A DNA stretch of 13,502 nucleotides from an uncultured Clostridia bacterium (GTDB lineage: Bacteria; Bacillota; Clostridia; Oscillospirales; Ruminococcaceae). The translations under genes and the position numbers were made by a program. Under the pieces are notes generated by a model, which was not told where the DNA came from, did no database searches, and saw only the letters and a list, made by a program, of their open reading frames with translations. Shown here one piece after another: positions 6,101 to 12,301 of this stretch. The first letter of the stretch is position 1. Each line of letters begins with the position of its first letter. The stretch is from NCBI GenBank assembly GCA_947588775.1, contig CANPZQ010000041.1, positions 1 through 13,502 of the forward strand, read 5' to 3'.

Positions 6101-7087
6101 ATGTCAAGAATTGCAAGAATGATTTTGTTCGGAGCGATGCTCACGCTCGGTATCAGCGGCTGCGGAGCCGACGCGCCCCGCAAAACGGAATTCCCCGACA
6201 ACGCCTTCCAACAAATCCCTGCGGAATATTTTTCCAAGGTCGAGGACGGCGGCAAGGTGATGAGTATCCGCTACGAAACCAAAAACTACACCGGCGACAA
6301 GGAAAAATATGAGAAAACCGCGCTGATTTACCTGCCGGCGGGATATAACGCCGACGACAAGGAAAAACGCTACAATGTCTTTTACTGGATGCACGGCGGC
6401 GGCGGAAGCGAAAAGGAACTCTTCAAGGGCCTCATGGAGGAATCCGAGGGCAAAAACCTCATCGACAACATGATTGCAAACGGCGACCTCGAGCCCTGCA
6501 TCATCGTCACGCCGACCTACAACAACCAGTATAACGGCGACGCCGGCGCATGCTGCAACTATTTCTGGGAGGAGCTTGTAAACGACCTTATTCCCGCTGT
6601 GGAAGGGGAATACAACACCTACTGCAAATCCACATCAAAGAGCGGAATCAAGGCCTCGAGGCTCCACCGCGGCTTCGGCGGCTTCTCGATGGGCTCGGCC
6701 TGCACATGGTGGGTATTCGAGCATGCCCTCGATGAGGTCGGATACTTCCTTCCCGTCGCCGGCGACAGCTGGTCCTTGGGGCAGGGCGCGGGAGGCTATA
6801 ACCCCGACGGCTCCGCCGAAAATCTTCAGAAAATCGTCAAGGGCTACGGCTACGACTGGGAGGACTTCTATATTTACTGCGGCGTAGGCTCGAACGACGA
6901 CATGGCCGGCCCGAACATGCGCCCGATGATTAACTCCATGAAAAAAGAGGACTACAGCGACACCTTCAAGTGGGCGGAAAACTTCCGCGACGGCAACTGC
7001 TACTTCATTGAGTACCAGGGCGGCTGGCATGCCTACGACACCGTTTACAGGGTGATGTACAACGGTCTGCCGAAGTTCTTCGGGTAA
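6101..7087 (+). CDS. CE1-like feruloyl/acetyl-xylan esterase lipoprotein
   Basis: A 328-residue alpha/beta-hydrolase. Residues 1-21 are a lipoprotein signal with lipobox ISGC (Cys21). The esterase domain starts near residue 55 ('KTALIYLPAGYNADDKEKRY', then 'NVFYWMHGGGGSEKELF'), has the nucleophile elbow 'GGFSMGS' with Ser196, a 'PVAGDSW' strand end, and a C-terminal 'GGWHAYDTVYR' with catalytic His310. This order matches CE1 (esterase D-like) xylan feruloyl and acetyl esterases such as the XynZ feruloyl esterase domain; the substrate is inferred. The enzyme would act at the outer face of the membrane. ATG 6101 is preceded by AGGAGAGG with 8-nt spacing, and the signal peptide begins there. It is a single-gene unit with a terminator at 7110-7150. 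With the CE2-like gene it indicates deacylation of plant polysaccharides. Confidence 0.9.
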   Translation: MSRIARMILFGAMLTLGISGCGADAPRKTEFPDNAFQQIPAEYFSKVEDGGKVMSIRYETKNYTGDKEKYEKTALIYLPAGYNADDKEKRYNVFYWMHGGGGSEKELFKGLMEESEGKNLIDNMIANGDLEPCIIVTPTYNNQYNGDAGACCNYFWEELVNDLIPAVEGEYNTYCKSTSKSGIKASRLHRGFGGFSMGSACTWWVFEHALDEVGYFLPVAGDSWSLGQGAGGYNPDGSAENLQKIVKGYGYDWEDFYIYCGVGSNDDMAGPNMRPMINSMKKEDYSDTFKWAENFRDGNCYFIEYQGGWHAYDTVYRVMYNGLPKFFG

Positions 7088-7109
7088 TTGATTTTTTGGA
7101 TAATAGGTT

Positions 7110-7150
7110 CCCGCCCTGTTCGCGAATTGCGGACGGGGCGGGGTGTTTTT
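7110..7150 (+). terminator. intrinsic terminator after the CE1-like gene
   Basis: CCCGCCC (7110-7116) pairs with GGGCGGG (7136-7142), extended inward by GT/AC and CGC/GCG, then GTGTTTTT. It is 22 nt past the stop codon. Confidence 0.85.
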
Positions 7151-7154
7151 AGAG

Positions 7155-7301
7155 GGGGCGCGGGGGCGGAGCGGGGAGATAGAGCGAAGGTGGGAGGGCT
7201 GGTGGGTGGGACCGACGAAATCAGCGGAGGCCCCGCGCCCCGCCTGAGCCGAATCCCGCCCCCGGAGCCGCAGGCGGAGCGGGGGTGGGTAAGGCTCAGG
7301 C
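7155..7301 (+). repeat. composite intergenic hairpin repeat, copy E3
   Basis: Module one has 11-bp arms, GGGGCGCGGGG (7155-7165) and CCCCGCGCCCC (7231-7241), around the interior GGTGGGTGGGACCGACG, a variant of that in E2. Module two has perfect arms GCCTGAGCC (7242-7250) and GGCTCAGGC (7293-7301) around a CCCGCCCCCGG/GCGGGGGTGGG inner stem. No coding evidence exists in 7088-7588. Confidence 0.7.
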
Positions 7302-7383
7302 TTTTGCAGCAGGCCGCGATTTTTTGCGAAACCTGATTAGGCTGCCTCTATCATCTGACTTTCTAACGCTCCAACCTCCTAAA

Positions 7384-7578
7384 GCCCAACCCTCACCCAT
7401 CCCCGCTCCGCCCCGCAAGGGGGCTTCGGGGGACGGGATTCGGCTTGGGCCGGGGTTGGGCGCGCAATTCGCCGAAGCTTTCTGCGCAACACCGGCGCGG
7501 CGGAGAAAGCTGTTGCGTCGGCCCCACCCGCCCGTCCCTCCGCCCTTCGCTCTCCTTTCCCGCTTTCTCCGCCGCGCC
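7384..7578 (-). repeat. composite intergenic hairpin repeat, copy E4 (inverted)
   Basis: The same two modules as E1-E3 in the opposite orientation. Module two has GCCCAA (7384-7389) with TTGGGC (7445-7450). Module one has perfect 17-nt arms, 7494-7510 with 7562-7578 (GGCGCGGCGGAGAAAGC and complement), and the interior TGCGTCGGCCCCACCCGCCC at 7514-7533, the exact complement of that in E2. It faces E3, so the two could form a large stem. Confidence 0.7.
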
Positions 7579-7588
7579 TCCTCCCCGC

Positions 7589-7621
7589 AAAAAACCGCCG
7601 CTCCCCAAACCGGAGCGGCGG
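7589..7621 (-). terminator. intrinsic terminator of the radical SAM/peptide operon
   Basis: On the minus strand CCGCCGCTCC (complement of 7612-7621), a 7-nt loop, GGAGCGGCGG (complement of 7595-7604), then TTTTTT (7594-7589). A perfect 10-bp stem with six T's, 14 nt past the maturase stop. Confidence 0.9.
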
Positions 7622-7635
7622 CCGCAAATCAATAT

Positions 7636-9051
7636 TTATTCCTCATCTTCAATCGGCGTTATGCAGCAGACCTTTTTCCCGATTTTCTCGCCGGCGGCGG
7701 TGAACGCCTTCGAGGTCCTTTCGTAGTAGCCCTTGTTGTAGAAGATGCACTTTGAAAGATCCGGCCCCATGTACTCGCCCAGCATTCCCGCGATGGCGCG
7801 GCAGCCGCCGAGGCAGTATTTGCGGTACTTGCAGACCGAGCAGACCGGGTTCTCGAGAACCTTTGAAACCGGAAGGACGATACTCTTAAGATAGTCGCCC
7901 TCCTGCAAAAGCGGCTGAACGCCGTTTTTGACGTTTCCGAGGTTGATTCCGTGCTGCGCGAAGTAGCCGGACATCTGGTTGCAGGGTGCGACGCTTCCGT
8001 CGGAGGCTATCGCCATAGAGCCTCTTGCGCCGCGGCAGGTCGGCCTGCGAAGGTCCTTTTCAAAGTTTCCGTCGCCCTCGACTGCGTGGAAGCGGTATGC
8101 TCCCGAGGCCGGATAATAGTCGCCGAACTGCCATACAGTAAGCTCGGATTTAAGCCCGGTTTCGATGTATTTTGCCATCAAGTCTACGCCGATGTCGAAA
8201 TATTCCTCAATCCCGAGGCAGGCGTCGCCGGCGTTTTCGAGCCAGCGCGGGGCCTCCGAGGTCCTTATGACGCGAATCCACTCAACGCCCTTTTCTCCCA
8301 TGAGCTTTACGGTGTCAAAGAGCGTGTCGAGGTTAAGTCTGTGAATGCAAATCTGAACGCCGGTGCGGATTCCTTCCTTTAGGCAAAGGTCGATAGCCCG
8401 AAGCGCGCTTTCCTCCGCGCCTTTTACGCCCCTCATCCAGTCGTGATGGGTGAGCCCGTCGAAGGAAATCTTAAACAGCGGGTTGAAGCCGAGGTCCTTG
8501 ATTTCGCGGAGGATTTCCTCGGTGATGAACGCGCCGTTCGTTAAGATTACGTCGATGTCCATTCCGCGGCGGTGGATTTCCCTCACCAAGTCCATGAAAT
8601 GCGGGTGAAGCATCGGCTCGCCGCCGGTGAGCTCGATAGTCTGGATTCCGCATTTGTCGAACTCGTCCAAAAGCGCGAGCATTTCCTCCCAGCTGAATTC
8701 CTTCATCAACCGCTCGTTGTCCTTCGCCATAAAGCAGTGCTTGCAGTTATAGTTGCATTTTCCGGTTATCGACCAGTTTACGCCGGGCATGTAGCGGTTG
8801 TTGCAGATTCTCACCCGCTGCCAGTCCGAAAGCTTATCGCCCTCCTTTGCGGGAGCAATCATTCCATGGTGGAGCATGTGCTGAACCTCATGGTTTTCGG
8901 GGTCCTGCTCGTTAGTTCCGTCGCAGGAGGCCAAAAGCTCAAATTCCTCGGGGGAGAGCTTCTGCGCCCTTCTCACGCCCTTAACATAATAGGCGTAAGG
9001 AACGAGCCACCAGCTTCTCAGCGCGATGTTCGGGTTGAGTATGTATTTCAT
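7636..9051 (-). CDS. radical SAM/SPASM peptide maturase (Nif11-precursor type)
   Basis: A 471-residue enzyme. Residues about 18-75 ('YAYYVKGVRRAQKLSPEEFE' through 'HHGMIAPAKEG') resemble a PqqD-like leader-recognition domain (RRE). The radical SAM core has the 4Fe-4S motif CNYNCKHC (Cys99, 103, 106), 'ELTGGEP' (140-146) for SAM binding, and 'LTNGAF' and 'KISFDG' strand ends. The SPASM region has Cys339, G-x4-C at 352-357, Cys404, 407, 413, 417 and 435, the full seven-Cys set for two auxiliary clusters. Such enzymes form thioether or carbon-carbon links in RiPP precursors. The C-terminus adds a 'VCCITPIEDEE' tail. GGAGG lies 8 nt before ATG 9051. It is the last gene of the cluster, directly downstream of seven Nif11-leader peptide genes, which are its likely substrates. 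The reaction type (sactipeptide, ranthipeptide or other) cannot be read. Confidence 0.93.
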   Translation of the reverse strand: MKYILNPNIALRSWWLVPYAYYVKGVRRAQKLSPEEFELLASCDGTNEQDPENHEVQHMLHHGMIAPAKEGDKLSDWQRVRICNNRYMPGVNWSITGKCNYNCKHCFMAKDNERLMKEFSWEEMLALLDEFDKCGIQTIELTGGEPMLHPHFMDLVREIHRRGMDIDVILTNGAFITEEILREIKDLGFNPLFKISFDGLTHHDWMRGVKGAEESALRAIDLCLKEGIRTGVQICIHRLNLDTLFDTVKLMGEKGVEWIRVIRTSEAPRWLENAGDACLGIEEYFDIGVDLMAKYIETGLKSELTVWQFGDYYPASGAYRFHAVEGDGNFEKDLRRPTCRGARGSMAIASDGSVAPCNQMSGYFAQHGINLGNVKNGVQPLLQEGDYLKSIVLPVSKVLENPVCSVCKYRKYCLGGCRAIAGMLGEYMGPDLSKCIFYNKGYYERTSKAFTAAGEKIGKKVCCITPIEDEE

Positions 9052-9076
9052 AGATATATCCTCCGTTTGTATTTCC

Positions 9077-9092
9077 GCGCGAAGCCTCGCGC
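9077..9092 (-). promoter_or_regulatory. hairpin just before the maturase ribosome site
   Basis: GCGCGA, a GGCT loop and TCGCGC form a 6-bp stem that ends about 10 nt before the GGAGG of the maturase gene. No T-run follows, so it is not a terminator. It may reduce maturase translation or protect the mRNA. Confidence 0.35.
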
Positions 9093-9137
9093 AGCGACTT
9101 CTTGATAAAAAACCTAAACGCCTGCGGGTTCAGGGGA

Positions 9138-9218
9138 TTAAAGCCCACCGAAAGCCCCGCCCATGCCGTCAATCGGGTCGAAACCGGGCGTTCGCGCCCC
9201 GATTTTCGGAAAAATCAC
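9138..9218 (-). CDS. possible 26-residue small ORF between last peptide and maturase
   Basis: GTG at 9218 overlaps the TGA of the preceding peptide gene (GTGA) and opens a 26-residue frame ending at TAA 9138. It reads MIFPKIGARTPGFDPIDGMG then GAFGGL: no Cys, Gly-rich at the end. GGAG lies 11 nt before the GTG, inside the preceding gene. It fills much of the otherwise empty 9059-9214 gap. The overlap fits translational coupling, but the frame is short and chance is quite possible. It is unlike the other peptides and I assign no function. Confidence 0.3.
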   Translation of the reverse strand: MIFPKIGARTPGFDPIDGMGGAFGGL

Positions 9219-9658
9219 TCGTTGTAATGCTCCGGGCTGTTGCACCACCACACCCCGCGCTCATAGCTGCAATAGTAGCAGTTGCTGCAGGTCACGGAAA
9301 GTCCCTCTTTTTGTCTGTGGCGGCATTTCTCGTACGACCCCCTGAGATTATCTCCGGGAGGGTAGGAGCTCTTCGGAAGCTCGCGCTCGGTTTGCCCGTT
9401 GCACTTATAGCATCTCCAGTGGCCGCAGCTTCCCATCGCGAAAAACAGCAGCCTTTGCCCGCGGCTTCTTATGGCGCAGCTTCCGCCGAAGGTATTTGAA
9501 AGCTCCTCGTCCGAAAGCTCCCCGCTCTTTTTCAGAGCGTCGAAATACGCCCTCGCGTTTTCGGGGGAAAGCTCTCCGAACCCGTTTTCCCGGGCGATTT
9601 CAAGAAGCTCCTCCGGCGATTTCGCGTCCCTTACCTTTTCGAGAAGGCTTTCGTCCAT
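9215..9658 (-). CDS. Nif11-leader Cys-rich peptide 1 (core class B)
   Basis: A 147-residue precursor. Residues 1-59 are a Nif11-type leader ('KSPEELLEIARENG', 'SGELSDEELSNTFGG') ending in Gly58-Gly59. The core has C-x4-C-x2-C in 'SCGHWRCYKCNG' and a terminal block 'CSNCYYCSYERGVWWCNSPE' ending HYNE. It is nearly a twin of peptide 3, which shares HWRC, the C-x2-C-x2-C-x8-C block and HYNE, though the middle differs. ATG 9658 shares one base with the upstream TGA (TGATG), pointing to translational coupling, so the much longer open frame to 9922 is rejected. Expected role: substrate of the radical SAM enzyme; final size and activity are unknown. Confidence 0.88.
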   Translation of the reverse strand: MDESLLEKVRDAKSPEELLEIARENGFGELSPENARAYFDALKKSGELSDEELSNTFGGSCAIRSRGQRLLFFAMGSCGHWRCYKCNGQTERELPKSSYPPGDNLRGSYEKCRHRQKEGLSVTCSNCYYCSYERGVWWCNSPEHYNE

Positions 9659-10098
9659 CAGATGCTGCCCTCGCGCACGCGTTCGTCGCGGTTGCAGTAA
9701 CCGAGATGATGGAAGCTGCAGTTGTCGCAGCCGATGCATTTGCCGAAGAGCCTCTCGATGCAGGAGCAGTATCTCAGAACGCCGTGGGGCAGAAATACCA
9801 TCGGCGCGCCGCAGTTTCCGCATCTCCAGAAGGTTTCGTTTCCGTCGGGGACAAACTCGCCCTTCGGGCAAGACAGAGAGATTCCCGCGAAGTCCTTGAG
9901 GTTGTTTCCGCCGCCGAAGCATCCTCCGCCGGAGGCAGAGTTAAGCTCGTCGTCGGAAAGCTCTCCGTACTTCTGAATCCCGTCGAAAACCTCCTGAGCG
10001 TGCGCCTCGGGGATATATACCCCGTTTTCGCGCGCAAGCTTCACAAGCTCCTCGGGGGACTGCGCCGTTTTGGCCTTTTGAATAAGTTCCTTTTCCAC
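9658..10098 (-). CDS. Nif11-leader Cys-rich peptide 2 (core class B)
   Basis: A 146-residue precursor starting at GTG 10098, with GGAGG 8 nt upstream. The leader (1-58: 'TAQSPEELVKLARENG', 'YGELSDDELNSASGG') is followed by a core of about 88 residues opening with GCFGGGNN. It has 'TFWRCGNCGAPM', where an aromatic-Trp-Arg-Cys pattern recalls HWRC of peptides 1 and 3, then 'YCSCIERLFGKCIGCDNC' and a final Cys in 'FHHLGYCNRDE'. The end differs from the HYNE of its relatives. It lies 22 nt after peptide 3 and overlaps peptide 1 by one base. It has the most Cys of the Nif11 set. Confidence 0.87.
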   Translation of the reverse strand: MEKELIQKAKTAQSPEELVKLARENGVYIPEAHAQEVFDGIQKYGELSDDELNSASGGGCFGGGNNLKDFAGISLSCPKGEFVPDGNETFWRCGNCGAPMVFLPHGVLRYCSCIERLFGKCIGCDNCSFHHLGYCNRDERVREGSI

Positions 10099-10120
10099 TG
10101 CCTATTCCTCCGTTAAATAT

Positions 10121-10579
10121 TTATTCGTTGTAGTGTTCCTTGTTGTTGCACCACCATGCCGCCCGCTCGTAGCTGCAATAATAGCAGCTGTTGCAGAGCC
10201 CGTCATGGTAATATTTTCCTTCCGGGTCGTTGACCGCCTTGTTGCACTTGCTGAGGTTGCTTTCCGGCACATAGGTTTTTCTCGGGGTCCAGTTGATTCT
10301 CCGCGGCTTATCCGGGTTGCAGGCTTCGCATCTCCAGTGGCTGCAGGAGTTCGCAATCGACACCATCTTCTGTCCGTTCGACCTGTAGACGATGCATCCT
10401 CCGCCGCCTCCGGCGTTTGAAAGCTCCTCGTCGGAAAGCTCGCCGGTTTTATGAATCGCTTCAAAATAAGCCTTCGCGTTTTCCTCGCTGAAATTTTCAA
10501 GTCCGTTTTCTTTTGCAATCTTTAAAAGCTCCTCCGGCGACTTCGCCGCGCGGACCTTAAGCATAATCTCTTCGTTCAC
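10121..10579 (-). CDS. Nif11-leader Cys-rich peptide 3 (core class B)
   Basis: A 152-residue precursor. I chose GTG 10579, because AGAAGGTG lies 5 nt upstream and the leader then begins like its paralogs ('VNEEIMLKVRAAKSPEELLK'); the open frame to 10651 would overrun the end of the neighbouring gene. The leader ends in 'GELSDEELSNAGGGGG' (about 46-61). The core carries 'SCSHWRCEACNP', a basic middle section, and the terminal block 'CNSCYYCSYERAAWWCNNKE' ending HYNE. Cys spacings match those of peptide 1, with a longer middle, so the two are recent duplicates whose loop has diverged. Confidence 0.88.
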   Translation of the reverse strand: MNEEIMLKVRAAKSPEELLKIAKENGLENFSEENAKAYFEAIHKTGELSDEELSNAGGGGGCIVYRSNGQKMVSIANSCSHWRCEACNPDKPRRINWTPRKTYVPESNLSKCNKAVNDPEGKYYHDGLCNSCYYCSYERAAWWCNNKEHYNE

Positions 10580-10602
10580 TTCGGCACCTTCTTTTTTGTT
10601 GT

Positions 10603-10928
10603 TTATCCGTTCTGCGGCTCGCAGCGGAATGTATGACGGCAGGCCGTGCATGTGAGCTCATACGCGCTGTCGGAAATCCTCACGCAGATATATTCGCCTT
10701 CGGTTCCGCAGTTCGGGCAGGGCAGATATTTGATTTCCATATCTCCCGCGCAGGCGTTGTCCCCTCCGGCGGCGTTTGTAAGCTCGTCGTCGGTAAGCTC
10801 TCCCGAGCGGGAAATGCTCCCGAAAATTTCCCCGGCCGTCTTTTCGTCGACGCCGCTGACTCCGTTTTCCGAAGCGATTTTCATAAGCTCTTCCGCCGAC
10901 TTTTTAAAATAAGTTCCTTTTTGTCCAT
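10603..10928 (-). CDS. Nif11-leader peptide 4, frameshifted leader (core class A)
   Basis: ATG 10928 (GGAG 8 nt upstream) opens 'MDKKELILK' like peptide 5, but that frame stops at TGA 10883-10881. The family-like sequence continues in the -1 frame as 'KSAEELMKIASENG', open to 10603. Compared with peptide 5, exactly 13 nt (GGCGAGGTCCGCG) are missing at 10901/10902. An ATG at 10884 overlaps the TGA (ATGA) and could re-initiate, giving a 93-residue product without the first leader helix. The remainder is intact: 'GELTDDELTNAAGG', then a core with C-x2-C-x7-C-x11-C-x2-C ('LPCPNCG' ... 'TCTACRHTFRC'), the same spacing as peptide 5. It may be a decaying copy, a shortened functional one, or made by slippage at T-TTA-AAA (10908-10902). 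Confidence 0.75.
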
Positions 10929-10964
10929 TTCAAAATCTCCGCGGGCTTGCGCAAAAACCGCCGC

Positions 10965-11321
10965 TTAGCCGTTTTTCTTATTGTCGGGCTTCGGAACGCT
11001 GTAATAGAAGGATTCGTTGCAGGCTCTGCAGGTCAGAAAGACATAATCCGCCGCGTCGACTACGCAGTAGAAATTTCCCACCGCGCCGCATCTTATGCAG
11101 GGCAGCGTCTTAATGAATTCGGGGTCCTGCCCGCAGTTGATTCCGCCGGCGGCATTTGAAAGCTCCTCGTCGGTAATCTCGCCCGAGCCGCCGATTTTCT
11201 TAAAAATTTCCTCAGCCGCGCGTTCGTCGATTCCGCCGATTCCGTTTTCCGAAGCGATTTTCATAAGCTCTTTTGCCGACTTCGCGGACCTCGCCTTTAA
11301 AATAAGCTCCTTTTCGGTCAT
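10965..11321 (-). CDS. Nif11-leader Cys-rich peptide 5 (core class A, zinc-ribbon-like)
   Basis: A 118-residue precursor with AAAGGAGG 7 nt before ATG 11321. The leader (1-60) reads 'MTEKELILKARSAKSAKELM', 'KIASENGIGGIDERAAEEIF' and 'GEITDEELSNAAGG'. The core has 'LPCIRCGAVGNFYC' and 'LTCRACNESF': C-x2-C-x7-C-x11-C-x2-C, as in peptide 4. Two CxxC knuckles around a beta-rich segment look like a zinc ribbon, so metal binding before or instead of modification is possible. The tail 'SVPKPDNKKNG' is Cys-free. Near identity with peptide 4 over the leader DNA shows a recent duplication. Confidence 0.88.
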   Translation of the reverse strand: MTEKELILKARSAKSAKELMKIASENGIGGIDERAAEEIFKKIGGSGEITDEELSNAAGGINCGQDPEFIKTLPCIRCGAVGNFYCVVDAADYVFLTCRACNESFYYSVPKPDNKKNG

Positions 11322-11350
11322 TTTGCAGCCTCCTTTGTCAGTTTTTTTGC

Positions 11351-11382
11351 GCCGCCCCCGGGATTAACGCCCCGGGGGCGGC
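11351..11382. promoter_or_regulatory. strong intercistronic hairpin between peptides 6 and 5
   Basis: A perfect 12-bp stem, GCCGCCCCCGGG (11351-11362) with CCCGGGGGCGGC (11371-11382), loop of 8 nt. In the minus-strand message it is followed by GCAAAAAAA, not U's, so it should not terminate the operon; on the plus strand it is followed by TTTTGCG. It may stabilise the 3' end of a processed peptide-6 message or block antisense transcripts. Confidence 0.6.
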
Positions 11383-11441
11383 TTTTGCGTAATTTCGAAT
11401 ACCCCGCTTTGCGCTATAGGGGTACGTTCGCCCCGCCGGAA

Positions 11442-11843
11442 TCAGTGCTTGATTCTCTTCGGGTTGTTGCAGAGCCAGAGCCCGCCTTCCTTGATTATGT
11501 ACTCGCACTTTCCGCAGGTATAGGAAATGCGGAAGATATAGCAATTGCATTTTTCGCCGCCGGGCTGCGCGGCGTGTTCGGGCAGGTGGCACTTTTTGCA
11601 GATGAAATCTTCGCACGCGCCCTCGGCAAGGGTGGTGACAAGCCTTCCGTTCTTGCGGCAGCCGCCCGCGGCGTTCTCGATTTCCTCGTCGGAAAGCTCT
11701 CCGCGGCGGTTTACGAGGTCAAAGCAGGTTTTCGCGTCCTCCTCGGTAAATTCCTCCATGCCCTCCATTTCGCGAGCCATCTTATAAAGCTCGTCGGCGG
11801 ATTTTGCCTCTCTGGCCTTTGCGATAATTTCTTCTCTTGTCAT
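11442..11843 (-). CDS. Nif11-leader Cys-rich peptide 6 (core class B)
   Basis: A 133-residue precursor; AAAGGAGG lies 10 nt before ATG 11843. The leader is 1-61 ('MTREEIIAKAREAKSADELY' ... 'GELSDEEIENAAGG'). The core starts CRKNGR, as peptide 7 starts CRKG, but then has 'ACEDFICKKC' (C-x4-C-x2-C as in peptides 1 and 3), 'EKCNCYIFRISYTCGKC' and a terminal 'GGLWLCNNPKRIKH', the counterpart of 'RAAWWCNNKEHYNE'. It thus links the two core classes. A 120-nt gap with a 12-bp hairpin separates it from peptide 5, the longest gap within the Nif11 gene run. Confidence 0.88.
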   Translation of the reverse strand: MTREEIIAKAREAKSADELYKMAREMEGMEEFTEEDAKTCFDLVNRRGELSDEEIENAAGGCRKNGRLVTTLAEGACEDFICKKCHLPEHAAQPGGEKCNCYIFRISYTCGKCEYIIKEGGLWLCNNPKRIKH

Positions 11844-11887
11844 GATAAATAATCCTCCTTTGGTTTTTGTTTTGTCAATGCAGTCGG

Positions 11888-12205
11888 TCAGCCCTCATAG
11901 ACGTGGCCGCATGCCGTGCATTCATAAACCGAATAGTACACGTCGTTGTAGCGGTCGTAAACGTGGAACTGCACAAGCTCCATTTCGCCGCCGCAGACGG
12001 TGCAGACAACGCTCGGCCCCTTCCGGCAGCCGCCGTTTGCCGCGTCGAGCTCGTCGTCGGAGAGCTCTTTTTTGCCGCAGTATTTGTCAAAAGCCTCGCG
12101 GGCGGCGTTGTCGTCGAGTTTAACTCCGTTTTCCTCGGCAATTTTTCTGACCTCCTCGACGGAGCCCGCGCCTCTGACCTTTTCGTAAAGTTCCTTTGAC
12201 GTCAT
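11888..12205 (-). CDS. Nif11-leader Cys-rich peptide 7 (core class A, zinc-ribbon-like)
   Basis: A 105-residue precursor, the first of the Nif11 run; GGGAGG lies 9 nt before ATG 12205. The leader is 1-59 ('MTSKELYEKVRGAGSVEEVR', 'KKELSDDELDAANGG'), the most divergent of the set and carrying a leader Cys. The core has 'VVCTVCGGEMEL' and 'YECTACGHVYEG': C-x2-C-x24-C-x2-C, with 'VYDRYNDVYY' rich in Tyr and Asp between. Both knuckles being CxxCG makes this the most zinc-ribbon-like core. It may be an unmodified metal-binding protein that keeps the leader, or a substrate; both remain open. Confidence 0.88.
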   Translation of the reverse strand: MTSKELYEKVRGAGSVEEVRKIAEENGVKLDDNAAREAFDKYCGKKELSDDELDAANGGCRKGPSVVCTVCGGEMELVQFHVYDRYNDVYYSVYECTACGHVYEG

Positions 12206-12301
12206 AAGATGATACCTCCCGTTTGATTTTAATGTTCAAAGATATTTTCGCAGCCGAAGCACTGCGCTTTTGTATATGTATATATAATAAACTTCTTGCT
12301 T

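Noticed and set aside
5691..6116. ORFs inside the 5559-6100 gap
   Set aside because: They run through palindromic repeat E2, have biased Arg/Pro/Gly composition and no ribosome sites.
7636..9051. Anaerobic sulfatase maturase identity for the radical SAM enzyme
   Set aside because: It is also SPASM-containing, but there is no sulfatase nearby and the PqqD-like N-terminus and Nif11 neighbours point to peptide maturation.
9659..9922. N-terminal extension of peptide 1 to 9922
   Set aside because: The extra sequence is Arg/Leu-rich frame shadow of peptide 2; ATG 9658 overlaps the stop of peptide 2 and starts a normal leader.
9215..12205. PlpX-type splicease substrates (core YG excision motif)
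   Set aside because: The only Tyr-Gly in the Nif11 set is in the leader of peptide 2; cores lack the motif, and Cys dominate.
10121..12205. CRISPR or tandem DNA repeat
   Set aside because: The recurring similarity every 300-550 nt is coding: it is the leader of paralogous genes, not short direct repeats with spacers.
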